DNA from: Tatumella morbirosei
GTDB taxonomy: Bacteria > Pseudomonadota > Gammaproteobacteria > Enterobacterales > Enterobacteriaceae
Direction: 5' to 3'
Assembly: GCF_000757425.2 (NCBI RefSeq)
Contig: NZ_JPKR02000003.1
Location: 868,001-932,000, forward strand
Length of the DNA: 64,000 nucleotides
The notes beneath the pieces are model-generated. The model had not been told where the DNA came from, searched no databases, and saw only the letters and a program-made list of their open reading frames with translations. This document shows, in pieces, positions 1 to 7,794 of this stretch (the stretch's first letter is position 1; every line of letters starts with the position of its first letter). The position numbers were made by a program, and so were the translations under genes.

Positions 1-44
1 AAATACTCTATTCTGTCAAAAAATACCTAAATTTTGCCAATTCT

Positions 45-851
45 ATGTTACCGCCACTCGCCAATACACTGTTTGATCCGGATTCTACCTCTAACGCCGC
101 AGTCGCACGGCATCTGGATTTCGTCGATTATGCTGCTGAAGTGCCGGTGCATACGCACCGTAAAGGACAATTAATCATTGCGCTCTATGGGGCGGTAATT
201 TGTCGCGCCGAAAATGATATCTGGATCGTGCCGCCGGATTGCGCCGTCTGGATCCCGGGCGGAGTACCACACAGCGCCAAAGCGACCTGGAACGCACACC
301 TGAACTATCTGTTTATCGAGCCCGGAGCTGCAGCGCTGCCGGAGCGATGCTGTACGCTGGCTATTTCCGGTCTGATCAAGGAACTTGTTGCTCGTTTAAC
401 CCATGAAGGCCTGGAATACTCGCCGGAAAGCCATATTGCCAGACTGACCAGGGTGACACTGGATGAGTTAGCCACCATGCCGCAACAGAAACTCAGTCTG
501 CCGGTATCGTCGAACCCTAAAATCCGTGCCATGGCCGATGCGCTGGTCAGTCAGCCGGACGATCGAAGCACTTTTAAAGCGTGGGCAAAAAGGCTGGCAA
601 TGAGTGAGCGGTCTCTCGCTAGATTGATGGTGCGCGAAACCGGGTTGACATTCGGACGCTGGCGTCAGCAACTGCAACTGATCATCGCGCTTCGGGAACT
701 GGCGAGCGGCGTGTCGGTCCAGAACGTTGCAGCAAATCTCGGATATGAGTCGGTGAATGCGTTTATTACCATGTTCAAAAAGGCAATGGGCAGTACTCCT
801 GCGCACTATTTTTCTGAGCGGAAAATAAGTTCAAACTTATCCGATAGTTAG
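45..851 (+). CDS. AraC-family transcriptional regulator with N-terminal cupin
   Basis: This 268-residue protein is predicted to be a DNA-binding regulator. Residues 15-90 look like an AraC-type cupin sensor (HTHRKGQL, then PPDCAVWIPGGVPH). Residues 165-260 carry the paired helix-turn-helix of the AraC/XylS family (MSERSLARLMVRETGLTFGRW, NVAANLGYESVNAFITMFKK, and the closing GSTPAHYF). The architecture and length match the NimR/YeaM type, which often controls an adjacent efflux pump. Its likely target lies outside the window or is the divergent left neighbour, which cannot be seen. The ATG at 45 is the only good start, but the ribosome-binding site is weak and only 44 bases precede it. The family is clear; the ligand is unknown. 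Confidence 0.85.
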   Translation: MLPPLANTLFDPDSTSNAAVARHLDFVDYAAEVPVHTHRKGQLIIALYGAVICRAENDIWIVPPDCAVWIPGGVPHSAKATWNAHLNYLFIEPGAAALPERCCTLAISGLIKELVARLTHEGLEYSPESHIARLTRVTLDELATMPQQKLSLPVSSNPKIRAMADALVSQPDDRSTFKAWAKRLAMSERSLARLMVRETGLTFGRWRQQLQLIIALRELASGVSVQNVAANLGYESVNAFITMFKKAMGSTPAHYFSERKISSNLSDS

Positions 852-1012
852 CGTTATCACGTCATTCAACCTTAAGCGACTCAACATCACTTATGCCGAA
901 CTACGTGAACGATCCCGTAATGTCAAACGTTGTGAAATTCATTGAGCTGCTCAATCTGAGTACATCAGTTATGTGACACTGTTATAAGACGTTAAGACCA
1001 GACTGGTGCCCT

Positions 1013-1957
1013 CTAATTCCTTCCTGACTTATCAGCGCGACGAACAGCCTGCGGTGGCTTGCCATAAATCTTTATGAAAGCCCGCCGCATCCGTTCCGGG
1101 TCACCGAAGCCCACCGCGCCGGCGATCCACTCTATAGGCTCGGAGCCTGCCTGCAACCGCACCATGGCGGCTTCACTTCGCAGACGTTCCACCGCCCGGG
1201 CAGGAGTTTCACCCGTTTCACGACGAAAGTTTCGCCCGAACTGGCGAGGACTGAGATTGACAGCCTCCGCAATCCTTTCGATCGATAGCGGTTCGTGAAG
1301 GTGGTCGCGCATAAAGCTTAATGCCATACGCATACGGTCGGTTTCGGGATCCATCAATGACATTGGAGAGAACTGCGACTGACCGCCTGATCGGCGATGA
1401 TAGACAACGAGTTCACTGGCTACCCTGCGCGCCACATCGACGCCCAGGTCAGTCTCTATTAATGCCAGCGCCAGATCTATACCGGCGGTCACCCCGGCCG
1501 ATGTCCAGATCCCGTGGTCCTCAGTGAAAATCCGGTCAGATTCAACTTTCACAGCAGGATATTCCTGCTGCAACCGGTGAGCCATCCGCCAGTGAGTTGT
1601 TGCCCGCCTGCCGTCAAGCAATCCCGCTTTTGCAAGAAGGAATGCTCCGGTGCAGACGCTGGCGACACGTGCAGTCCGGCCAGCAAGTGCTGCGACCACC
1701 TCGACCTCACCGCTATCGAGCATGGTGACAGTATCACCGCCGACGACAATCAGCGTGTCTGTCTTTGCTGAGGTTGCCAGACTGGTCTCAACCGGAAGAC
1801 CGCCGCTTCCGCACACCCTTCCCCCGGCACGCGACACAGTGCTGAGCTCATAGAAAGAGTGTCCAACAATACGCGTCACAGATTCAAATGCGCCGAATGG
1901 CCCGGCAAGGTCAAGAATCTGGTGACCGGGATAAATGTAAAAACCGACAGTATGCAT
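1013..1957 (-). CDS. GlxA-type AraC regulator with DJ-1/PfpI domain
   Basis: A 314-residue regulator of the GlxA/FtrA type. Residues 1-185 form a DJ-1/PfpI-like sensor with the nucleophile-elbow segment SVCTGAFLLAKAGLLDGRR. Residues 210-310 form the AraC-type double helix-turn-helix (SIERIAEAVNLSPRQFGRNF, AGAVGFGDPERMRRAF, YGKPPQAVR). It is read divergently from another DJ-1/PfpI protein and a short-chain dehydrogenase starting 100 bases away. It is therefore the obvious candidate regulator of those two genes, which is an inference from layout. The ATG at 1957 has an AGGAC ribosome-binding site just upstream. The sensor domain probably binds a small molecule rather than acting as an enzyme, as is usual for this class. 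Confidence 0.9.
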   Translation of the reverse strand: MHTVGFYIYPGHQILDLAGPFGAFESVTRIVGHSFYELSTVSRAGGRVCGSGGLPVETSLATSAKTDTLIVVGGDTVTMLDSGEVEVVAALAGRTARVASVCTGAFLLAKAGLLDGRRATTHWRMAHRLQQEYPAVKVESDRIFTEDHGIWTSAGVTAGIDLALALIETDLGVDVARRVASELVVYHRRSGGQSQFSPMSLMDPETDRMRMALSFMRDHLHEPLSIERIAEAVNLSPRQFGRNFRRETGETPARAVERLRSEAAMVRLQAGSEPIEWIAGAVGFGDPERMRRAFIKIYGKPPQAVRRADKSGRN

Positions 1958-2058
1958 GATGTCCTATTTTAAGGGATCTATGTCCTTTACGCAATTCAGG
2001 CATCACGACATCATTGATCCAGTTCGATAACCTAACTCAATCCACGAGGCAGCCTAAA

Positions 2059-2748
2059 ATGACTACCGTTGTTATCCCGCTCTACGAGGGCGTTACACAT
2101 CTCGATTTTACCGGCCCGCATCAAATGTTAAGTCTCGTTCCGGACGTACAGATCATCGTTGCATCACTGGATGGCTTACCTGTTAAGTCACATGGTTTAA
2201 CCTTCGGTGAGTTAACCAGTCTTGAGGCGATAGAACATTGCGATATCCTGTGTGTCCCTGGCGGTGCAGGTTGTGTATCGGCAATCGAAGACCCGCGCTT
2301 TGTTACTGTTATCCAACGACTTGGCAGCCACGCAGAATATCTGACATCCGTGTGCACCGGTTCACTCATCCTGGCAGCAGCAGGCCTGCTGGAGGGACGC
2401 CGTGCGGCCTGCCACTGGGCCTGGCGCGATATGCTTACGCTATTTGGCGCAATCGCCGATGACAGACGCGTGGTACGCGACGGCCATGTGATCACCGGCG
2501 GGGGCGTTACAGCAGGAATCGATTTCGCACTTACGTTGATCTCGGAATTACGAGGGACAGACACAGCACAGTCCATTCAGTTATTACTTGAGTATGCCCC
2601 TGAACCGCCCTTCAATGCAGGCCTGCCCGACACAGCACCATCATCTATCCGTCATTTGGTTCTTAACAAAATGGCAAATACGCTCACAGAGGCTAAGCAG
2701 CGTATCGGCCGGGTGGCGCAACAACATCCTGACTCACTCACAATTTAG
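2059..2748 (+). CDS. DJ-1/PfpI family protein (isonitrile hydratase-like)
   Basis: A 229-residue single-domain DJ-1/PfpI superfamily protein. The start opens like isonitrile hydratases (IPLYEGVTHLDFTGPHQML). The conserved Cys99 sits in SVCTGSLILAAAGLLEGRRA, followed by HWAW and a GGGVTAGIDFAL segment. Family members hydrate isonitriles or act as glyoxalase or chaperone-like proteins, so the substrate is open. I place the start at the ATG at 2059, because GAGG at 2046-2049 is well spaced, rather than at an in-frame ATG at 2014. An SDR follows 51 bases downstream on the same strand, suggesting one transcript. The divergent GlxA-type regulator upstream shares the same domain. Confidence 0.85.
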   Translation: MTTVVIPLYEGVTHLDFTGPHQMLSLVPDVQIIVASLDGLPVKSHGLTFGELTSLEAIEHCDILCVPGGAGCVSAIEDPRFVTVIQRLGSHAEYLTSVCTGSLILAAAGLLEGRRAACHWAWRDMLTLFGAIADDRRVVRDGHVITGGGVTAGIDFALTLISELRGTDTAQSIQLLLEYAPEPPFNAGLPDTAPSSIRHLVLNKMANTLTEAKQRIGRVAQQHPDSLTI

Positions 2749-2799
2749 GAAATATTACAAATTCCTGATTAACCGAAACTTCTGTTTTAAGGAGAGAGT

Positions 2800-3543
2800 A
2801 TGAGACTTAAGGGAAAGACCGCGCTGATAACCGGCGGTACCAGTGGCATTGGGCTTGCCACCGCACAGCTTTTCGTCCGTGAAGGCGCACGCGTCATTGT
2901 TACCGGCCGTGACACCAGCAAATTCGATGAAGTTCAAAGCATACTCGGCAAGAACGCAGTCGTTCTTTCTGCTGATGTGAGTTCTGTCGAAGACATGCGC
3001 CTGACAAGCCATAAAATCAGAGAAACCTTTGGCGGACTTGACATCTTTTTTGCCAATGCCGGTATCGCGTATGCCACGCCATTGGCCACCACCGATGAGA
3101 GCCACTACGATGAGATTATGGATATCAATGTGAAAGGCGTATTCTTCTCTATGCAGGCAATAGCTCCGATTCTGAATAAAGGCGCCTCGGTAATTTTGAC
3201 CACGTCTTTTATCATTCATGTCGGCAGACCCGGAATCTCACTTCTCGCCGCATCCAAAGCTGCCCTGCGTTCGCTGGCTCGCAGCTGGTCCCGCGAATTA
3301 CTGGATCGTCAGATCCGGGTGAATGCTATCAGTCCTGGCAGCATTGACACCCCATTGATTAGCAGGCGCCGAACCGCAGAGCAGCTTGCAGACTTTAAAG
3401 ATCAGATGGCAGCTCAGATTCCTGTTGGACGGATGGGTGAGGCAGCAGATATTGCTGCGGCGGCGCTTTATCTTGCCAGCGATGAATCTTCGTATGTTCT
3501 CGGGGCAGAAATAGTCGTCGATGGCGGAATTTCTCAGATCTGA
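2800..3543 (+). CDS. Short-chain dehydrogenase/reductase lacking the catalytic Tyr
   Basis: A 247-residue classical SDR fold that would bind NAD(P) in the cytoplasm. The cofactor motif ITGGTSGIGLA is at residues 10-20, NAG follows DIFFA near residue 86, and the catalytic-type Ser136 lies in LTTSF. In the YxxxK motif the lysine is present (Lys153 in AASKAA), but the position four residues before it is Leu149 (codon CTC), not Tyr. The C-terminal GAEIVVDGGIS is normal for the family. Either the enzyme is inactive or uses different chemistry. AAGGAGAG just before the ATG is a strong ribosome-binding site. It probably shares a transcript with the DJ-1 gene and ends at the hairpin at 3585-3626. Confidence 0.88.
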   Translation: MRLKGKTALITGGTSGIGLATAQLFVREGARVIVTGRDTSKFDEVQSILGKNAVVLSADVSSVEDMRLTSHKIRETFGGLDIFFANAGIAYATPLATTDESHYDEIMDINVKGVFFSMQAIAPILNKGASVILTTSFIIHVGRPGISLLAASKAALRSLARSWSRELLDRQIRVNAISPGSIDTPLISRRRTAEQLADFKDQMAAQIPVGRMGEAADIAAAALYLASDESSYVLGAEIVVDGGISQI

Positions 3544-3584
3544 TACACCGGTCAGGCGGGAGGTTTTTCATCCGGCATCCATTT

Positions 3585-3626
3585 ATAGCTATAGGGGCAA
3601 TAATCCCTATAGCTATTAGTTTTTTC
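3585..3626 (+). terminator. Rho-independent terminator after the SDR gene
   Basis: Perfect 12-base arms at 3585-3596 and 3605-3616 (ATAGCTATAGGG and its complement) enclose an 8-base loop and are followed by six T at about 3620. It lies 41 bases after the SDR stop codon and fits termination of the DJ-1/SDR transcript. Confidence 0.8.
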
Positions 3627-3981
3627 ATGTTATAGCAGTTGAAGAATCGGATAACAGGCCCGGGTTTACGTAATTCCGGGCAACGAGGGAAGAAATTTAA
3701 ATATCAATGTGGACAGCAGATAAACCTATGTTGCGCATGATAAGGTTCTTGTCTGGAACGGGAACGTAAGTTGTCTGGAAGGCTGATTTTTTACTCAGGA
3801 ACATCGTTCAGAACGAGCTTTTTCCTGGCGAGTCCGTGTTTAACACCGCAAGCTGTACTTCGCCTCATGCCTTGACATCTGCCCGGAGCTAACTAAGGTA
3901 AAGAGGTTACTATTTCTTAATCTCCCCGTCTTTCGCCAGTCAGAAAATTTGTCCATGACTGGCCGCTCAGAGGAAACACCC
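3627..3981. other. Non-coding stretch upstream of the aldo/keto reductase
   Basis: About 355 bases without a convincing gene on either strand. AGAGGA at 3969-3974 is the ribosome-binding site for the ATG at 3982. No clear operator or promoter was recognised here. Confidence 0.5.
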
Positions 3982-4976
3982 ATGCAATACAAGAAACTAG
4001 GCTCCACCGGGCTGGATATTTCTGCGTTATGCCTCGGTTGTATGACCTATGGCGAACCGGATGCCGGCGCACATAGCTGGACGCTGAATGAAGAAAAGTC
4101 CCGCCCGATCATTGCTCATGCCATCGATAACGGCATTACTTTCTTCGATACAGCAAACAGTTACTCCGCCGGAACATCCGAAGTGATCGTGGGAAAAATA
4201 CTCAAAGAACTGACCCGCCGGGAAGAAATTGTCATTGCGACCAAGGTTTTTTTCCCACCGGGTGCCAATGACGGCGAAAAAAACCGAACGGTCAGGGGCT
4301 GTCTCGTAAAGCGATCATGACCGAAATCGACAAAAGCCTTCAGCGACTACAAACCGACTATGTCGATCTGTATCAAATCCATCGCTGGGATTATTCCACG
4401 CCGATTGAAGAGACTATGGAAGCATTACATGATGTAGTAAAAGCAGGTAAGGCCCGCTACATTGGTGCATCCTCTATGTATGCCTGGCAGTTTGCTAAAG
4501 CGCAGGAAATTGCCCGCCGTGAAGGCTGGACACCCTTTGTATCGATGCAAAACTATGTCAACCTGCTCTACCGTGAAGAAGAGCGGGAAATGATTCCGTT
4601 ATGTGCTGACCAGTCGGTGGGTTTAATGCCGTGGAGCCCAATGGCGCGCGGGCGACTGACCCGCCCTGTCGGCGTCACCTCCGCCCGTTCGGAAAGCGAT
4701 AAGGTGAGTAAAGCGATGTACAGCCAGATGGAAGACGCGGATAACAAAGTGATTGCTGCGGTAGAAAAAATAGCGCAGGCACGTGGTTTACCGATGGCAC
4801 AGATTGCGCTGGCCTGGGTGCTGGCGAAACCCGAAGTTTCAGCCCCCATTATCGGTGCTTCAAAAACTGAACAAATTGATGATGCCATTGCGGCGCTCAA
4901 TGTGAAGCTGACCGATGAAGAGATTACATTGCTTGAGGAGCACTATATTGCTCATCCGATCATGGGTTTCAGTTAG
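3982..4976 (+). pseudogene. YajO-like aldo/keto reductase, frame broken at an A7 run
   Basis: Two overlapping frames together encode one aldo/keto reductase close to E. coli YajO, an NADPH-dependent oxidoreductase. Frame 1 (from ATG 3982) has the start MQYKKLGSTGLDIS, the catalytic Asp56 and Tyr61 (FFDTANSY) and Lys88 (IATKV). The other frame has LSRKAIMTEIDKSL, the catalytic His in YQIHRWD, QNYVNLLYREEEREM and the C-terminal IIGASKTEQID. The break is in the A7 run at 4277-4283: one extra A would restore a full-length protein through PNGQGLSRKA. The zero frame reads A_AAA_AAC at 4278-4284, a classic -1 slippery heptamer, and a -1 shift would enter exactly the correct frame. It may be a pseudogene, an assembly error or a frameshifted gene. 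Confidence 0.85.
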
Positions 4977-5329
4977 CTCATCAACCCGGGTTAACCGGTC
5001 TCAGGGCCGGTGAACCCGCGATACGGCCCGCCAGAGAGAAACGGGTGAAATCAACTGTCAGATTTTTTGCCTGCATGACAACCACTTCACTGACCCGACC
5101 GGACATGTTTCCTCCTTTCACCCATAGCATCATACAGGTGTGACCACTCCTCTCCTATCCGGGAAACATGAGCTCTTAGCAGCAGGAATGATAAAAATGC
5201 CCGGGCGGCGGTGGATCGGGGTACCCAGCAATGACAGGCAAGAACCATTTCCCCCCGGCAAGCAATAGCCCGTATAATTGGCGCCAGCGCCCTTGCGCAC
5301 TATCTGCCCGCACATTCAGGAAAACGGTT
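4977..5329. other. Non-coding stretch with an imperfect hairpin
   Basis: This 353-base gap holds an imperfect inverted repeat just after the reductase stop (GGGTTAACCGG and CCGGTGAACCC, about 4986-5015, one mismatch). It could terminate that gene, but no T run follows. The rest has no supported gene. The ymjA ribosome-binding site (AGGA near 5318) lies at its end. Confidence 0.5.
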
Positions 5330-5572
5330 ATGAAGCAAATACACTTTAAATATTACGACATGGTGGAAGAGTATGCGGAGGAGTGCCAGCAGCCGGTTAA
5401 AGAATCTGAAGCCGATGCTCTGGCTCACTATTTTCAGCTACTGCTGACCCGACTGTCAGAAAACCCTGAAATCAGCGAGCAGGATCAGCAGCAGATGGCA
5501 GCAGAAGCCGGTATCGAAACTCACCGTATTGATGATATTGCGGAATTTCTAAATCAATGGGGTAACGAATAA
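5330..5572 (+). CDS. ymjA: YmjA family protein (DUF2543)
   Basis: A small acidic 80-residue cytoplasmic protein recognised as the YmjA/DUF2543 family. It shares with E. coli YmjA the patterns [20 protein letters not shown]-type helices (here [17 protein letters not shown]) and the exact C-terminus [10 protein letters not shown]. The function of the family is unknown. The ATG at 5330 is preferred over an earlier in-frame codon at 5231 because the family begins at [10 protein letters not shown] and AGGA precedes it. It stands alone, convergent with the MarR-GNAT gene. Confidence 0.9.
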   Translation: MKQIHFKYYDMVEEYAEECQQPVKESEADALAHYFQLLLTRLSENPEISEQDQQQMAAEAGIETHRIDDIAEFLNQWGNE

Positions 5573-5662
5573 CCCGGGCTGACAGCCCACTGGCCCGTCA
5601 GGAGCCAAACAGCCAGGACCACGGACAACGGCAGCGTTCTGCCAGTCATGAGGAATTCGTCA

Positions 5663-5687
5663 TCAGCCTGTGGCCGCCACAGGCTGA
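5663..5687. repeat. Perfect 11-base inverted repeat between convergent genes
   Basis: Arms 5663-5673 and 5677-5687 (TCAGCCTGTGG and complement) with a 3-base centre lie between the ends of ymjA and the MarR-GNAT gene. No T run follows on either strand. It may act as a weak bidirectional terminator. Confidence 0.6.
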
Positions 5688-5712
5688 GGTCATACCCGTC
5701 AGCATCAGCAGA

Positions 5713-6633
5713 TTAGAGATGTTTGATCATCCAGATACCACAGCTGTTATGGCCGGTATTGCCCATCGGTCTGCTCAGAGAGGTAAAACCAAAGGCTTTA
5801 TACAACCCTACCGCATCTTTCAGCTCATCCAGGGTTTCAAGATAACACGCCTGATATTCCCGCTTTTTGGCCTCGGCAAGGACAAAAGCAATCATACGCC
5901 TGCCCAGTCCCATCCCCTTCACCTCACGGCTAAAATAGAGTTTTTGTAATTCACAGACCCCAGATGCACCCGGCAGAGGCGCCAGCCCGCCACCGCCGAC
6001 AATTTTACCGTTGGCCTCCGCTACCCAGTACCCACTGTCGGAACGCTGATAAACTTCACTCAGACAGTCGAGTTCGGGGTCATGCATACTGACCCCTTCC
6101 AGATGGTCTATTTTGTTGTCGCGAAAACTATTGCGGATCAGTTCAGCAATGGTGGCATTATCCCGGGATTCTATCGGCCGGAAAACCACCCCCGCTTCCC
6201 GCTGCCGACGGGCATTGCGCAGGCAACCCGAGAAACGACTGATCGTGGAAAAAAAATCGTCTATTTCCTGAGCGGAGGAAGACGCCAGCGCTTCTTCAGT
6301 AAAACGATCCGCATTCGCCTCCAGCATCAGTAACCGCTCCCGCCCTGCCTCCGTCAGGCTGAAAGTGGAAGCCCTGCCGTCGAGCTGGCTGGACACTTTC
6401 AGCAAATACCCCGCCTCGCTCAGCGTACGCAACGTTCGGCTCATGCTGGCCTTATCAACACATAAGCGTGCCGCCAGCTCAGTCCCGCCGGCGGGCTGCC
6501 GGTTAAGTTCAATCAGGATATGACTCTGCAGAGGGGATAATTCTGTTCCGCTGGTTTTGCGGCTCAGCATGCCTAATTCTCTGACCATGTCGCGCAATAA
6601 TGCGCGGTACTGACGAACCTGTTGATTGTCCAT
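5713..6633 (-). CDS. MarR-type regulator fused to a GNAT acetyltransferase
   Basis: A two-domain protein of about 306 residues. The N-terminal 140 residues are a MarR winged helix (LSPLQSHILIELNRQPAGGTELAARL, KASMSRTLRTL, the wing with LDGRAS). The C-terminal 150 residues are a GNAT fold with the acetyl-CoA loop REVKGMGLGRRMIAFVL and the FGF-type end (AFGFTSLSRPMG). Such fusions occur widely but their substrates are mostly unknown. I choose the ATG at 6633. An ATG at 6669 and a TTG at 6675 are also in frame, but a 12-base-arm palindrome ends at 6674, so the promoter probably lies there and the longer starts leave almost no leader. Autoregulation through that palindrome is likely. Confidence 0.88.
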   Translation of the reverse strand: MDNQQVRQYRALLRDMVRELGMLSRKTSGTELSPLQSHILIELNRQPAGGTELAARLCVDKASMSRTLRTLSEAGYLLKVSSQLDGRASTFSLTEAGRERLLMLEANADRFTEEALASSSAQEIDDFFSTISRFSGCLRNARRQREAGVVFRPIESRDNATIAELIRNSFRDNKIDHLEGVSMHDPELDCLSEVYQRSDSGYWVAEANGKIVGGGGLAPLPGASGVCELQKLYFSREVKGMGLGRRMIAFVLAEAKKREYQACYLETLDELKDAVGLYKAFGFTSLSRPMGNTGHNSCGIWMIKHL

Positions 6634-6673
6634 AGAAAGGATCCGTGTGGAGTAATTGCCACCAAGCATACCC

Positions 6674-6700
6674 AATTTAGTTAACCCTGTTAACTAAATT
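6674..6700. promoter_or_regulatory. Probable operator of the MarR-GNAT regulator
   Basis: Perfect 12-base arms (AATTTAGTTAAC at 6674-6685 and its complement at 6689-6700) flank CCT. The element sits 40 bases upstream of the chosen start of the MarR-GNAT gene. MarR dimers bind palindromes of this size, and autorepression is usual in the family. That it is bound by this protein is an inference. Confidence 0.75.
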
Positions 6701-6714
6701 CAGAGAATACCAGG

Positions 6715-7650
6715 TCACTCCTGGTCTGTGTTTGCCGGTGACCTCAACACCTGGCGAGTCGTCTCAGGCAACAGATGTTGGGCCATATAGTCGATAAAAA
6801 CCCGCAGTTTGGTCGCAGGATAACGGTGAGAAGGCCAGAGAATACGGAATACCCCCTGATGGCAGGTCGCCTCTGGCAAAACCGGTAACAGTTCTCCGTG
6901 CAGAATCCCCTGTTTCACCATAAAATCCGGCAGGCAAGCAATTCCGAGGCCTTCCCGCACCACATTCAGTAAGACCTCCGTGGTATTACAAATCATGGTG
7001 GCAGGAAGAGCCGGTAGTGGTTTACCTTCCGGGTGCAGCAGTGGCCATGGCTCAAATTTGCCGGTTTCAGGAAACTTATGCTGTAAGCAGGCATGAGATG
7101 TCAGTTGTTCAGGTCGTTCCGGTAATCCATGCTGTTCCGCATAACGCGGTGAAGCCACCAGTTGCAGGCTAAAATGTCCGAGAGTCCTTGACCTCAGCCG
7201 TGAATCAGCATTTTCGCCACTGCGGATCACTGCATCAAAACCTTCTTCAATCACATCCACCAGCCGGTCAGTGAAATCGAGATCCAGCTCAATTTGTGGA
7301 TACTGGCGCATAAAGCCACTGATCACCGGCATCACCAAACCGCTGACCAGCGGCAGACTGACCCGAAGTTTCCCCTTTGCCTCGTTGCGTGCTCCGGTCA
7401 GTTCTGTCTTTGCCGCTTCCAGTTCACTTAAAATACGCCGACAACGTTCAAGAAACAGGGCTCCTTCGGTCGTCAGGGTAATACTACGGGTACTGCGGTT
7501 GAATAAGCTAACCCCCAGGTTTTCTTCAAGCCTGGCAATACTTTTCCCCACCGCTGAAGCAGAAACACCCAATACCCGCCCCGCTTCAGAGAAGCTGCGC
7601 CATTCGGCTGCCTGAACAAAAAAAGTGATGCCGGTGAAGGCTTCCATCAT
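6715..7650 (-). CDS. LysR-family transcriptional regulator
   Basis: A 311-residue LysR-type regulator. The N-terminal winged helix-turn-helix reads FFVQAAEWRSFSEAGRVLGVSASAVGKSIARLEENLGVSLFNRSTRSITLT in pattern (cut here only to describe it), followed by the periplasmic-binding-like effector domain from about residue 90. It belongs to the large CrgA/DmlR-like group. ATG 7650 is preferred over an in-frame GTG at 7656 because AGGTGA lies just ahead. It is divergent from a 14-helix MFS pump, which with the following MFS gene is its probable target. The effector is unknown. Confidence 0.9.
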   Translation of the reverse strand: MMEAFTGITFFVQAAEWRSFSEAGRVLGVSASAVGKSIARLEENLGVSLFNRSTRSITLTTEGALFLERCRRILSELEAAKTELTGARNEAKGKLRVSLPLVSGLVMPVISGFMRQYPQIELDLDFTDRLVDVIEEGFDAVIRSGENADSRLRSRTLGHFSLQLVASPRYAEQHGLPERPEQLTSHACLQHKFPETGKFEPWPLLHPEGKPLPALPATMICNTTEVLLNVVREGLGIACLPDFMVKQGILHGELLPVLPEATCHQGVFRILWPSHRYPATKLRVFIDYMAQHLLPETTRQVLRSPANTDQE

Positions 7651-7731
7651 GCTCACCTGTGAATTTTAGTCCGGTATGTCTGGAACAATAGACTATTTTT
7701 CTCCGGTTTGTCGCCTTGTATTGTGCGAAGG

Positions 7732-7748
7732 TCTGCCCGCCGGGCAGA
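7732..7748. promoter_or_regulatory. Inverted repeat in the LysR/MFS divergent promoter region
   Basis: TCTGCCCG at 7732-7739 and its complement at 7741-7748 are separated by one base. The repeat lies between the divergent LysR gene and the MFS gene, where a LysR binding site is expected. The assignment is an inference. Confidence 0.45.
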
Positions 7749-7794
7749 TTGTCAGTTTTCAGGACATTTGTAGCTTTCAGTGAGAAAAGGTGCC

